From positions 55,011,590-55,075,589 of the forward strand of contig OZ020267.1 in the NCBI GenBank assembly GCA_963971225.1: a stretch of DNA of 64,000 nt, written 5' to 3'. Shown here piece by piece: positions 10,813 through 21,668 of this stretch. Positions within the stretch are counted from its first letter, which is position 1. Every line of letters starts with the position of its first letter. This DNA comes from Melieria omissa (Eukaryota > Arthropoda > Insecta > Diptera > Ulidiidae). The translations under genes were made by a program, and so were the position numbers. Under the pieces are notes generated by a model. It saw nothing but the letters and a program-made list of their open reading frames with translations. It made no database searches and had not been told where the DNA came from.

Positions 10813-13800
10813 ATGGAGACGTGCAGAACGTGTGCCAAGTGCGACTTTAAGGACGACACCCATTGGTTTGATTTATTTCACACAACGCGCTGCGAACGTG
10901 AAATCGAAGAAGTACGCATCGAGTGTAGTAACTGGCAGTTGCAGGTAGCACCGTTAGGTTAACTAGATTTCGCACAGCTTCCGTTTCTGATTTTGGTTTT
11001 TGTTGTTTTGCGAATGGCTCGCCACAGATTTCCCAGAACGATGGACTGCCGCAGAAAATCTGTTCGGATTGCTTCTCGAAGTTCTGCAATGTTTATCGAT
11101 TTCGGCGCGAGTGCCAAGAGGCGCAGGTGAAGCTGAACAATATTTTCGATAAAATCGAGACGCAGAGTATGGATGACGACATGGAGGACACGTTGGACGA
11201 GTTGGAAACGCGGCTGCTGCAGCGACAAATCAGCCAGAAGCTGCATGGCTCGTTAAATGGCAACGACGAGCTCTTGGACATGCTCGATAAACATTTTCCA
11301 GCCACAAGCATACCAACAACAATGAAGGCGGAAGTGGCTGCTGCAGCGGGTTTAGCGAGCGTAGCGCAAACGCAAGCCATGCAAAGGGAAGCGGAAACGG
11401 AAGAGGAAACAGAATCGGAAGCAGACGCAGAGCTTGAAGCGGAGGTAAACTCAGAACTGGCAGCAGAGGCTGCCGCATACACTGCCATAGAAGCGGAGAC
11501 AGACATGACTGCCATTGTCCCACAGCAGCAACACCAGTTGCAAGTCGACGACATAATCGAAGAGGACTTCATGGAGGATGACGAGGAGGAGCGCGCTACG
11601 AATAGTCAAATTAATCATGTGACTGAACTGCTGGTCGAGGAGCAGCAAATTGATGCTGATACTGCGGCTATGGATGAACTGGCTGATGAGGATGACGGCG
11701 TGCTGGAAGCCTTCGAACCAGTGCCCACCACACTGCCCACCACCACCAACAAAAATAGCAACAACAGCAAATATAACAAAATTTCCAACAGGGCCAACTT
11801 AGAGGGTAAACCGAGCGCAGGTGCTGACAACGACAACACCATTGACTGCGACGATGAAATCAGCATTGCCTTCGAGTGTAAATACTGTTACAAGTCAAAG
11901 GATACGCCCGCTGAACATTTTCTAACGCAAAGCGCGCTGCTGGAACACATAACCAGTGCGCACGACACTGCAGCGCCTTTCAGCTGTCCCGCTTGCGCTG
12001 CTGGCTTCAACGATGCCGCTTCGCGCACCGTACACATGAAGAACAAACACGTGCCGAAGCATTATGCGTGCGATGTGTGCGGCAAGAAGTACGCGGATCG
12101 CTTCAATTTGCGCCATCACATCGAGAAGTTCCACAGCGACACGGACTTTGAGTGCGGCACTTGCGGCAAACGTTTCTACTCGCGCAAGAGTCTCAACTAT
12201 CACATGAAATGGCACCAGCCGGAGCTGCAGCTCAAGTGCAGCCACTGCGATCGGCTATTCATAAGTCAGCGGCACCTGAAATGCCACGAGGAGACGCATG
12301 CCGGCGTGAGGAACTCGGAGTGTTGCACTTACTGTGGCAAAAGTTAGTAATGGCGGCTTTCAATGAATTAGAAGAGTGGTGGTTGAGGTTAGGTTATGTT
12401 AGCGCCGGGGATTTGGATATTTTTAAAGAATGTTGTATTTTTTTTATAAGCATATAATTAGGGATCAGGAGAATCGATTTGGTCATTTTCTTTCGTTCGT
12501 GTGTTTATCAATCATTTGACATTCACGTTAACATTTGAAGTGGTAAATATTTTTGAATAAAAAAATCACTGGTGAAAATCCATAGCGCTGATCAGAAAAC
12601 AGATGCTATCTGACCGTAACCCAATAAGCAGGGAAGCCATATTGTAAATTCACTATTACAATAGGAAAAGGACGTGGCGTTTCCGTTCAACTTATAACTC
12701 AACTTATTATAACATAAATATAGTTAAGCTATTTGTCATTCGAAATTAGAACGTATGAGTCCAAAGGAGGGGTTGAGATATATCGAAATGAGTTGGTAAA
12801 GGCCAAGAAAACTTATATATATTATGCATTTCTTCCTCTCATTATCTGACTTTAATGTAGTTTTACTTATAGGTAGGTATTTAACTGCAATAATTTATGA
12901 AATATGAGTAATCTATTTTACAACATTATTTTTGCAGCTTTCATACATTTGAAAACTTTACGCTGGCACTTGTATCGACAGCATGGCGGTGAAAAACCCT
13001 ATAAATGTGGCAATTGTACAGAGGGTAAGAACTTTAGCAAGCACTATACATGCTCATCATACAATTCAAATCATTCATAACATTCATCATTGAGCAAATT
13101 CATCACTCATAGTATTTGCAACAACCAATGCATTGCAAGAGGAATTTGAACGTTGCAGTTCTTGTATTTAATTTTAAAGAAAAACACGGTAATGTTCGAC
13201 CTTATTTAGATTTTTTAATATTCAATTTCTTTCCATATTATAGAACAATTACAAATATTGAAACTTCCAATAATAAAACTACTACATAAGTAATCTTAAA
13301 GGATAAATGCATGCTTGCATCTTGACATCCTACAATTGAAAACCTCAAAATCTGACTAAACATTTTTCAAAGCACAAGATGATTCCTCGCAAAGCCTTAA
13401 GTCATCGCAAAGCGAAACTTGTAAGCAAGCAGGTCCCTTTTCGGCAGTTCAAACACAAATGGCCTTTAGTTTCTTTTTTAAACTCTACCCAAAGATATTT
13501 CGACGCTCTCTTTTGTCTACCTATTATACATTCTTTTGTATATACTTTCTATGTATTCTCAGGTCTTGAATTTAATGCGTCAATTTTGAGTACTTCAGGC
13601 ATGAATTTATCAGAACCTTTAGTTCCTAAAAAGTTCTCCCAGTTCTTTTTAAACCCAATCATGCATGTTTAATCTGAAAACGGAAATCGCATCCAGTCTC
13701 ATTCATATTCACTCCAACAACAACCCCATATAACAAACAACTCAACCATACCCAGCCCAAAACTATGCCACAAAACATTAAGCTGCTCTCGCAACTGCGC

Positions 13801-15708
13801 GCTTACTACTGACTGCACTTCAATTCAAATATTGCCCCAATGCATAGTGATTCGACTCCATACAACCGCGGGACAAAATTAGAAGGAGTGGTCCGTTCCT
13901 CATAAAATTTGGTATACTAGTTAAACATGGTCTGCTGAATTGAAATCTCCATTTTGTTCTTCTTAAACGTTTGTAGTTTGGCAATGTCTGATACTAAAAT
14001 TTGCAATTTTCGTCATTTTTGGAGAGTTATAGCACCAAGTGTGTTGCTAGATTTTTCAGATTTTACATATAATCGGTAACGTCAACATTGATAATAGCAA
14101 AGACTAACAGAAATGGTCTTAGGTCTCTTTAGTTTTACAATAAAAACTATAATAATAGACGCATGTTTTGCTTTTTTGCAGATTTATCAAATTTTCATAC
14201 TGATTGCATACTTTTAGGGAAAAATAAAATAAATTTTGTCAAAAAATAGGTGTTTAGACCACTTTTCAAATAGAATTATTTTCTAAGATCGGAAGATATC
14301 GGAGGATGTAATTACATTATCCGACAAAGAAAGAATGCTTCTTAAAACTAAAAAAAATCCAGGAACATACTTTTTAGATATTTTCCAACTTTTGCCAATT
14401 TTCAGATTTTTAATTTAGAAAAATATTTTGAATTAAAAGTAATGTAAACGCCTCAGCTTTATAAATTTTGAGAAAACATTAAAAGCGAAAATGGCCAGAT
14501 CATTTCTTAATCTATATTGAAAGTTTTAGCAGCTTCTTGGCAACCATGTATTTTTACATTTTTTTTTACTCATTAGACTAAAAAACAGAAAATATGTGTT
14601 TACATTTTTTTGTGAAAAAAGTTTCAACTTTGAGCCGCTTTTGCACACACACTAATTAATTTTTTGCAAAGATTTTTTTGGAATTTTCTTAGTTGGAGTT
14701 TCACCTTTCAAATGACATCAAAATCATTAAATTCTGAGACTATACATTTTTTGAATTTTGTCTATGGAACGAATCACTGTGCAGTGGCATACTTCCGGGC
14801 TGACTGTGAATAGCCAAACCGCAAGGCTAATTAACTGCTTGACTCATTGTTCTTTTAACCCATCCCGTACCAATGCAGCATTCGCTTCGTACGTGGAAAA
14901 GCGCATACACATGCTGGAGAATCATCTGGAGAATCTGACAGCCGTCGAGCGCACCGAGTGCATGCCCTGTCGGCAGCGCTTCGATCAGGAAGACGATCTG
15001 GTCGCACACATCCGCGAGGAGCATCTGCAGCGGCCCAAGACCGCCGCGCTAGTCATAACCAACAATAAGCGTGTGGTGCGCAGCAAGAAGCAAAAACACT
15101 ACAGCGGCATATTCCAATGCGACATCTGCTCGCAGCGCTTCAACATGAAGTCGGCGCTGGAGCGGCACGCTGCGGTGCACTCGAGCGTGGGCCGACCGCA
15201 CATGTGTCCGTTCGCCTCGTGCGCGAAGCGTTTCAAGCGCGCACAGGACATGAACTGGCACATGAAGACGCACTCCAACGAGAAGCCCAACATTTGTGAC
15301 GTGTGCGGCAAGGGATTCGCGCTCAAGTACGTGCTGAATCAGCACAAACGCAGCCATGAAGGTGAGTGCTTGAGCGGCAGCTATTCGATGTATGTTTTCA
15401 AATTGAATTTTACTGGCAGTGCTCGAGAAGAATTTCCAGTGTGCCACCTGCGGGCGTGCCTATCTGTTCGAGAAGTCGCTCCGTGTGCACGAGCGCATAC
15501 ACACCGGCAAAACGTACTACAAGTGCGACTTGTGCGGCGAGGCTTTCGTCACGCACATGAAATTCAAAAGTGAGTCACAGTTATTGGCAAACTTATGGCT
15601 GAAATTCAATGAAATGATTAATTTCTTGCAGGCCACATAAAAAAGACACACGATCCGGGCAGCGATAGCGCCAGAAAGCAGTTATTGGCCAGCCTCATGA
15701 ATTCGTAA
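10813..15708 (+). CDS. ZAD-C2H2 zinc-finger protein with 13 fingers (CG8301-like?)
   Basis: Six exons (10813-10944, 11028-12342, 12938-13024, 14879-15361, 15420-15569, 15632-15708) make 747 residues. All introns are GT...AG, and every junction after exon 2 is phase 1. Residues 1-85 form a ZAD: the Cys pair CRTC at the start is completed by ICSDC from exon 2. ZADs are insect dimerisation modules in transcription factors. An acidic, Glu-rich linker follows (about 85-320). Then come 13 C2H2 or near-C2H2 fingers from about residue 325 to 740. Finger 6 is split by the exon 2/3 junction and finger 7 by the 1.85-kb third intron; both re-form only when the exons are spliced, which supports the model. 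The gene is predicted to be a nuclear DNA-binding regulator. By neighbourhood it may be the orthologue of Drosophila CG8301, but I recall this only loosely. Confidence 0.88.
13025..14878 (+). other. Long third intron of the ZAD zinc-finger gene
   Basis: 1854 bases between GTAAGA and ATGCAG, against 58-595 bases for the gene's other introns. It is AT-rich and has no conserved reading frame. A repeat-like tract may lie at about 13870-14720, but I could not define its ends or family. Confidence 0.6.
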
Positions 15709-17816
15709 TTTTGAAAATAATGCTGAAAACAAAAAACTAAATCAAAGCGCGCCAATGCAAGAAAAGAGGACATTAGGCAAATGATTGTTTTTAACAATAG
15801 AATTTGTTGCTTTTATTTGAAAAGCTAGCGAACAAATCTAGAATATTTAAGTACCCAACGCACATTTTTTGACTCAAAACCGATAAAGTAAAAGCAATTA
15901 AAATATTTACAGCAGTTATTTAGCTGAGCTATTACAGAAGAAGTGATTAATGATTAACGGAAAAGCTCAATTTAGTTATTTTCTTAGAGAAATGCATTTA
16001 TTGTAACTGTTTATGGAGATATGTAGACAATGTAGAACCCGAAAAGACTTCCTTAACCATTTACTGCTCACGCCGATAGCCAAGCGGTCAGATGTCTGAT
16101 TGTGAAGTTATGCACCGGCGCACACCAACGATAACAATTCTACGCGCAAAGTGATATTTTGACGCTGCAGAATCTTGTCCAGAAAAAATTAGAGTTCAAA
16201 CGCATTCCTGAACTGAATTTCATACACTTTAGACTTTTTAGAATATTTACCAGTTGCGTGTGGATCAGCGTCTGAAAGCAGCACTGATCGTTTTGCTTTT
16301 TGTTAAATTATACATTGTATTTCTTTATTCGAGGGCTTTAACATAGACAAATGTATTCGATTATTATATTAAAATAACGATATATTGCCGTGTACATAAA
16401 TGAGAAAAGTAAGATTATTATAAAATATATTGAATGAAATTGCAAAATTATATACAAAAAAAATATTACCAACAGTGACTTTCCTTTTGTTATAAGCAGA
16501 CACTGTATATTTTTTTAAATTCTTTTAATCTTTTGGCGCATTTTCTGAGTGGCTTGAAGAGCTCTGCTCTTGGAGCAGCCGAGGTTGTAATACAATTCAC
16601 CTACTCATATACATACAAATTCTCAACAAAACTCATAATGAATCCTTGCAATCAAGCTGCAGTTAACATGAGAATGCCAAAGGGACTAAAAAAAACTCCA
16701 CTGAAGGCTTTTATTACTTTATTGAATGGTTTTCTAAAAGAAAAACTTCCCTGACTATTATTATCTTTAAAAGCCAAATTAAATACAGCTGAAAATATTT
16801 TCCACACAAATTAAATTTATATTTTGTAACATAGCTGATTTTATTTTTTTATTTTAGATTGCAGGATTGCATTTGGATTGCATTGTTAAAGACCTTAACA
16901 ATTTCATAACCATCCAGAAGGTAACCGTTCTTTATTGCATTTTGGTAAATGATGAATTTGTTGACATCTCTTTCAATTGGCTACCAAATTATTGCCACAT
17001 TAGAGGCAGCTGCATGATTATTGAAGTTGCGGAATGAGTTGTTATCATTCTGAAACGCCCCTCCCTGTTGACCTATAAGTTCATTATCCACTCTCTATGT
17101 TGTGTTAGTTCTAGCCATGAAGTATTATCAGGCTATTGTCCTTTGAGGACAATAGTGGTGCCACCATTATGGTTTAGGTTAGGTTAGGTTAAGGTGGCTT
17201 GCTTTCACGAGACATTTTTAAAATACACTTTTAAGCCACAAATGAACACATTTTGATAATGCAAAAGGATAACTACTTACTTTGCAACAATAAAAGGTGA
17301 TTTTGACCTTAAACCCTTTGACCTTTCTTACTTTTTTCAACATACATTCGTATTTCCTCCTCTATCCTGGTAATTTGATTGTGCCTAAAACATTTTTACA
17401 CGCATTTCTTCACGTCTCATATATGTACTTTCGTTACCTTCCAAAAGCTTAGTAGAAATCTTGCTACTTATTTACGGCTCCCATAAGTGCAGACATTGAG
17501 TTTTCCTCGAACTTCTTGGAGGACCTTTTAGCGTTTTTCTTGGATGGCGCTAGCGTGGTGAAAAGTGTTGGGGAGTTTAGTTTACATACATTTAGACAGC
17601 TTTGAATTCTCCACGACGACAATAATAAAAATGATAGTTCAGGGTTGTGAAATTTCCAGACCGCATTATACTTTACTGCGGTGCTAAATCTTGTAATGCA
17701 CAGTAAAACCTGGGATAATACATAATTATCGATATAAGACTAAACTCATTTGAAAATATCAAATAACCGTTGCAATTAAAAAGCTTCAACCAGTGCTGAA
17801 CAATCCCTAGGCTGAA
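15709..17816. other. Intergenic, AT-rich, no gene seen
   Basis: The ZAD gene's 3' end probably uses ATTAAA at 15897-15902, as no AATAAA is nearby. A short run of TTAGG units occurs at about 17167-17190. A TATCGATA (DREF-type) octamer is at 17727-17734. A tRNA A-box-like string near 16078-16090 was not accepted as a tRNA. No protein-coding signal. Confidence 0.45.
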
Positions 17817-17838
17817 CCAGAGACAAATTTGTCTCTGG
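17817..17838. repeat. Perfect 22-bp palindrome
   Basis: CCAGAGACAAA is followed directly by its reverse complement TTTGTCTCTGG. The palindrome is flanked on both sides by GCTGAAC in direct orientation. It lies about 700 bases upstream of the P58IPK start and just upstream of the stress-element cluster. It could be a dimeric factor site or the remains of an insertion. Confidence 0.7.
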
Positions 17839-17987
17839 CTGAACTCTAGTACCAATGATAGTCACATAACTGTTTGAAGCTGTGATTTTTGTACCTTTGC
17901 AAATGCGGACACCTGTCCCAAATAATCGCACGCACGCATACACCCAACCGCACGCAAGTGCATGTGCAACTGATAACATGCCAGCGA

Positions 17988-18006
17988 CCAATCAGTGTAG
18001 ACCACA
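17988..18006 (+). promoter_or_regulatory. ER-stress response element-like site (CCAAT-N9-CCACA)
   Basis: CCAAT, nine bases, then CCACA. The ERSE consensus is CCAAT-N9-CCACG, so only the last base differs and the spacing is exact. A perfect CCACG follows at 18028-18032. The site is about 510 bases upstream of the P58IPK start codon. P58IPK/DNAJC3 is a known unfolded-protein-response target in mammals, so the location fits. Binding by fly ATF6 or XBP1 is inferred. Confidence 0.55.
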
Positions 18007-18134
18007 TATAGAATGCAACACTGCAACCCACGGCTTTTAACGGCGCCACTGTACAGGCGTCCCGCTCGCACTCGTGCACAACGTACGCCAGCGGCGAATC
18101 GAGCTGTTGCGTTGGGGCTAAAAATATTTTGGAC

Positions 18135-18142
18135 TGACGTGT
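18135..18142 (+). promoter_or_regulatory. UPRE/XBP1-like site (TGACGTGT)
   Basis: TGACGTGT matches the UPRE core TGACGTG(G/A) at seven of eight positions. It is about 375 bases upstream of the P58IPK start codon and 130 bases from the ERSE-like site. Alone it would be weak; its value is in the cluster. Confidence 0.4.
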
Positions 18143-18517
18143 TTTTGACAGACAGTAATGGCATCGGAAAATTGAAGTTGCGGAAAGTAGTTGGCGTTTA
18201 TTTTATTGTTGAAATTCTCTGGACAGCACACGTTGTGTTAAAATTATGGTGTGAAGAATGTGTGAAAACACAAAAACTGTATAATAGACGCAGCGCCGTA
18301 TAGGGTTCGAAAAGAAGGACTTTATCAAGGAATAAACAGTAAAATAAAACAAGATTTCTGGAGGAATTGCACAAAATCCAATTCACGAAGAAGAAGCAGT
18401 AACCAGCCGCAGCAACGATTTTGGAGCACAGCAAAAGGTCGAGGACAATATACATTTGATAGGAAGATAGGAGGTCGACGCTCCCTCAAATAGACTGGCA
18501 CGCACAAAACAGACAGC

Positions 18518-20376
18518 ATGGTGGTGTCGCTGAACGACTTGCTGCCCTTCGCCAGCGCCGAGCGAAAACTGGCAGGGTGCGTGTTGTTGTTGCTGTTGGA
18601 ACTTTTTCTAGAAGGTGGGTAGCCATGTTCTCCGGTCAGTTGGGTCAGTTGGGTGCAAAGCAATTGCATCGCCGCATGTGCAGTTTGGTTCTCTCACTGT
18701 CCCCCTCACCGTACGCATATGTGAAATGGAAATTGTATCGAGTGTTTTTGTTTCTATTTGCATTTTCCGTATGCTTTTGGTGTTGCCATTTTGCCAACTG
18801 TACAAACAATCCGCACAACAACAATGCACACAACAGGCGCAGAGGCAGTGCCCAATCAGTCGGACATAGAAAACCATCTGGAGCTGGGCAAGGAGTTTCT
18901 GGCTCGCGGTCAGCTGTCCGATGCGCTGACACACTATCACGCCGCCGTAGGTGAGTACTGCATTAGCGTCGTTCACTTCAGCAGCTAATTGCAAGTTTGG
19001 CAACGATTTCTTGCGGCTATAGAGGGCGATCCCAACAACTATCTGACACTGTTCAAGCGCGGCACCGTCTACCTGGCGCTGGGCAAAACTCGCTTTGCCA
19101 TTCAGGATTTCAGTCGAGTGTTGGAACTGAAGCCGGACTTTGCGGCCGCCCGGCTGCAGCGTGGCATAGTGTACATGAAGAGCGGCGAATACCAGTTGGC
19201 TAGTGAAGATTTCAATTACGTGGTAAGTAAAGTCCGCTTGCATCTATGGACCGCATAAAATATGCATATTTCCAATTGCAATCGTTTCAGTTGTTAGAAG
19301 ATCCGTACAATGAGATCGTACAAGACCACTACAGTCGCATTGTGCCCGCCAGCGAGCAGTGGGAGTTGGTGCAGTCGATGATTAAACGCCGCGACCCACA
19401 GAATACCATTCCCATGCTTACACAGCTGCTTGAGCTGTCGCCCTGGTCCATTGTCTTCCGGCAGGCTCGCGCCGAAGCCTACATTGCCACCCAGGACATA
19501 ATGGCTGCCATCTCCGATCTGCGCTCCGTAAACAAGTTGTCACAGGACAGCACTGACGGCTACTATCGCATTGCGCGACTGCTGTACCGCATCGGCCATG
19601 CCAGCAGCGCGCTAAAGGAGATTCGAGAGTGTTTGCATTTAGATCCGGAACACAAGGACTGCTTTCCCTTCTACAAGAAACTGCGGAAGGTAGAGAAGAA
19701 CCTATCGGCAGCGGAGCAGGCTCGCGATGAGAAGCAGTACGCGGACTGCATAACGTATGCGGAGGCGGCACTGAAGCATGAAAAGGAGGAGCAGATGATC
19801 GTGTACGAGGCAAAGCGGCTGCTGTGCGCGTGTCTTACGCGTGATGAGCAATACCCGAAGGCCGTCAGCCAGTGCAAAGAAGCGCTGGAGATAATGCGCG
19901 ACGCGCAAGTGTTGTGCGATCGCGCCGATGCCTACGTGGGCTCGGAAATGTACGACGACGCGCTGCACGACTATCAGGCGGCGCTGGAGATGGACGACTC
20001 ACTCCAGCGGGCCAAGGAGGGCGTAGAGAAGGCAAAAAGACTGCAAAAACAGGCCGAGCGCCGAGACTACTATAAAATTCTGGGCGTAAAGCGCAACGCT
20101 AGCAAGCAAGAGATTATCAAGGCGTACCGCAAAGCGGCACAAAAGTGGCATCCAGACAACTTCAGGGATGACGAGAAAAAGATTGCGGAGAAAAAGTTCA
20201 TCGACATTGCGGCTGCCAAGGAGGTGCTCACCGATCCCGAGAAGCGGCGTCAGTTCGATCAGGGCCAGGATCCGCTGGACCCGGAGGGCAATCAGCAGCA
20301 GGGCTTCCGTGGCGGAAATCCGTTCGCGCACTTCCACCACGGGTCGCCCTTCCAGTTCAAGTTCCACTTCAACTGA
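18518..20376 (+). CDS. P58IPK: P58IPK / DNAJC3: ER-lumen TPR and J-domain co-chaperone
   Basis: Four exons (18518-18614, 18837-18950, 19023-19222, 19291-20376) give 498 residues, the usual family length. Introns are GT...AG with consistent phases (1, 1, 0). Exon 1 supplies a signal peptide: a short N-region ending in ERKLAG, a hydrophobic Leu-rich core, and cleavage probably near residues 30-33. Residues about 36-390 are tandem TPRs (for example EGDPNNYLTLFKRGTVYLAL). The J domain is at about 395-463, with the HPD motif at 424-426 that stimulates BiP ATPase. The tail is rich in Gly/Phe/His and has no KDEL, as in other family members. In other animals the protein binds unfolded clients in the ER lumen, hands them to BiP, and is induced by ER stress; it was first named as an inhibitor of eIF2-alpha kinases. 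The ERSE-like and UPRE-like sites upstream agree with stress control. Confidence 0.95.
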
Positions 20377-20534
20377 ACACAGACAAGATAGACTTCTCAG
20401 GCAGATAACGTTAATAGGTTTGTTAGTAAGTCGCCTAGCATAAGTGCCCGTTACAACTGTTGCCACAGGGGAACGCACGCCTCCCCTCCACACAATTTGT
20501 CAGCATTTAAATTGTTAAACAAATTTGAATTTTT

Positions 20535-20540
20535 AATAAA
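20535..20540 (+). terminator. Poly(A) signal of P58IPK
   Basis: AATAAA about 160 bases after the P58IPK stop codon. Confidence 0.55.
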
Positions 20541-21668
20541 ACTCAGTTTTCCAATTTGTTTGCTTTGAAGCACTCTTTGTAAACTACAGTCGCCGTCAAA
20601 ACGCAGCAACAGCACAATCGCACACCCGGTTTTCCGGTGCTTCCACATGTCCACACTTCGTTAACTATCCTGTGCACGTCACAGTGCAACTTCGCGCCAA
20701 TGTTTATATTATAATTTGTAAATAGTAGGCTAAAGTATGTATTTGCTTCTTTCGCACACTTTACCGTTGACTAAATTATTACAAATATGTAGAAGAAAAC
20801 AAAAATACTATAAACTACCTAAAGCGACTCGACAAATACGCAAATTACAAGTGCAAAATTATGAGCATTTTATTAATTATTAATTTCGTATATTAGATCC
20901 TTTTTTAAATATGAGAATTTGCGAACTTTTGTAACAAAGAAATTGAAATTAAAAAAAAATTAATCGAAAAAAGCTAACCAAAAACGACTGTATTCAATGG
21001 ATTGTTGGGTGGGATTAAGGTCGACTCTGGAGTCTCTGAGTAAGTTGATTTAAAATTTGCGTTTTAAAAGTTATGAATAATTAACTAGTCCGAACTTCAC
21101 CATGCCACATTAGGCATGGGCCAAATTAAATGCCAACAAATAAAGTAATTTTAATTATCTCAAAAATCTCAAAGGTTGTTTAATTATTTACTTATATCAC
21201 ATTCAAGTGAGAATCCAGAAAACATTCCAACACTAGAATATCGAGAGAGCGAGAGAAGGCGCAATACTCCGCTTTTTTGTTATTGTTGGACTGATACGTA
21301 TCCATAGGTAATAGCAGCAGTTTTATACTTAGCCACAAAATGACGTAAACCCCACGACGCTCTACTCACGGCCAATGACGTCAGCCACGAAATAGAAACA
21401 AATTCGTTTACGCGTAGAGCGCTTTTTATTCAACATTCCAAGTGCATACAAAATCCTAAACGATATGACAAAACTGAGTAGACAATAAAATCATTTAAGT
21501 ATTCTCTATAAATAACAAATTTGTTCGATGATATTAAATGCTTAAAACAGACACAGATATGATGCTGGTGCAAGTGCAGCCGTTGTCATCTAACATTAAT
21601 CATTATTGACCAAAGTACGGCAGCTCTTCTTTTCCGCACAAGGCACATTATGTGGCTGCAGGATGGGT
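20541..21668. other. Convergent intergenic region between P58IPK and bocksbeutel
   Basis: Both flanking genes end here, so it holds 3' UTRs and a spacer. It is AT-rich apart from a GC-richer patch at 21240-21420, which includes a CRE-like palindrome at 21376-21383. No coding frame is convincing. Confidence 0.5.
21425..21430 (-). terminator. Poly(A) signal of the bocksbeutel-like gene
   Basis: AATAAA on the minus strand, about 240 bases downstream of the stop codon at 21671-21669. Confidence 0.5.

Noticed and set aside
13379..13672. 97-codon open frame in the ZAD gene's long intron
   Set aside because: No family resemblance and no splice sites linking it in frame.
16070..16215. tRNA-like A box (TAGCCAAGCGG) and distant B-box-like GTTCAAAC
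   Set aside because: The boxes are over 100 bases apart and no cloverleaf forms; at best a decayed SINE head.
21376..21383. TGACGTCA as a CRE promoter element
   Set aside because: It lies between two convergent 3' ends, not near any start, so chance is the simpler view.
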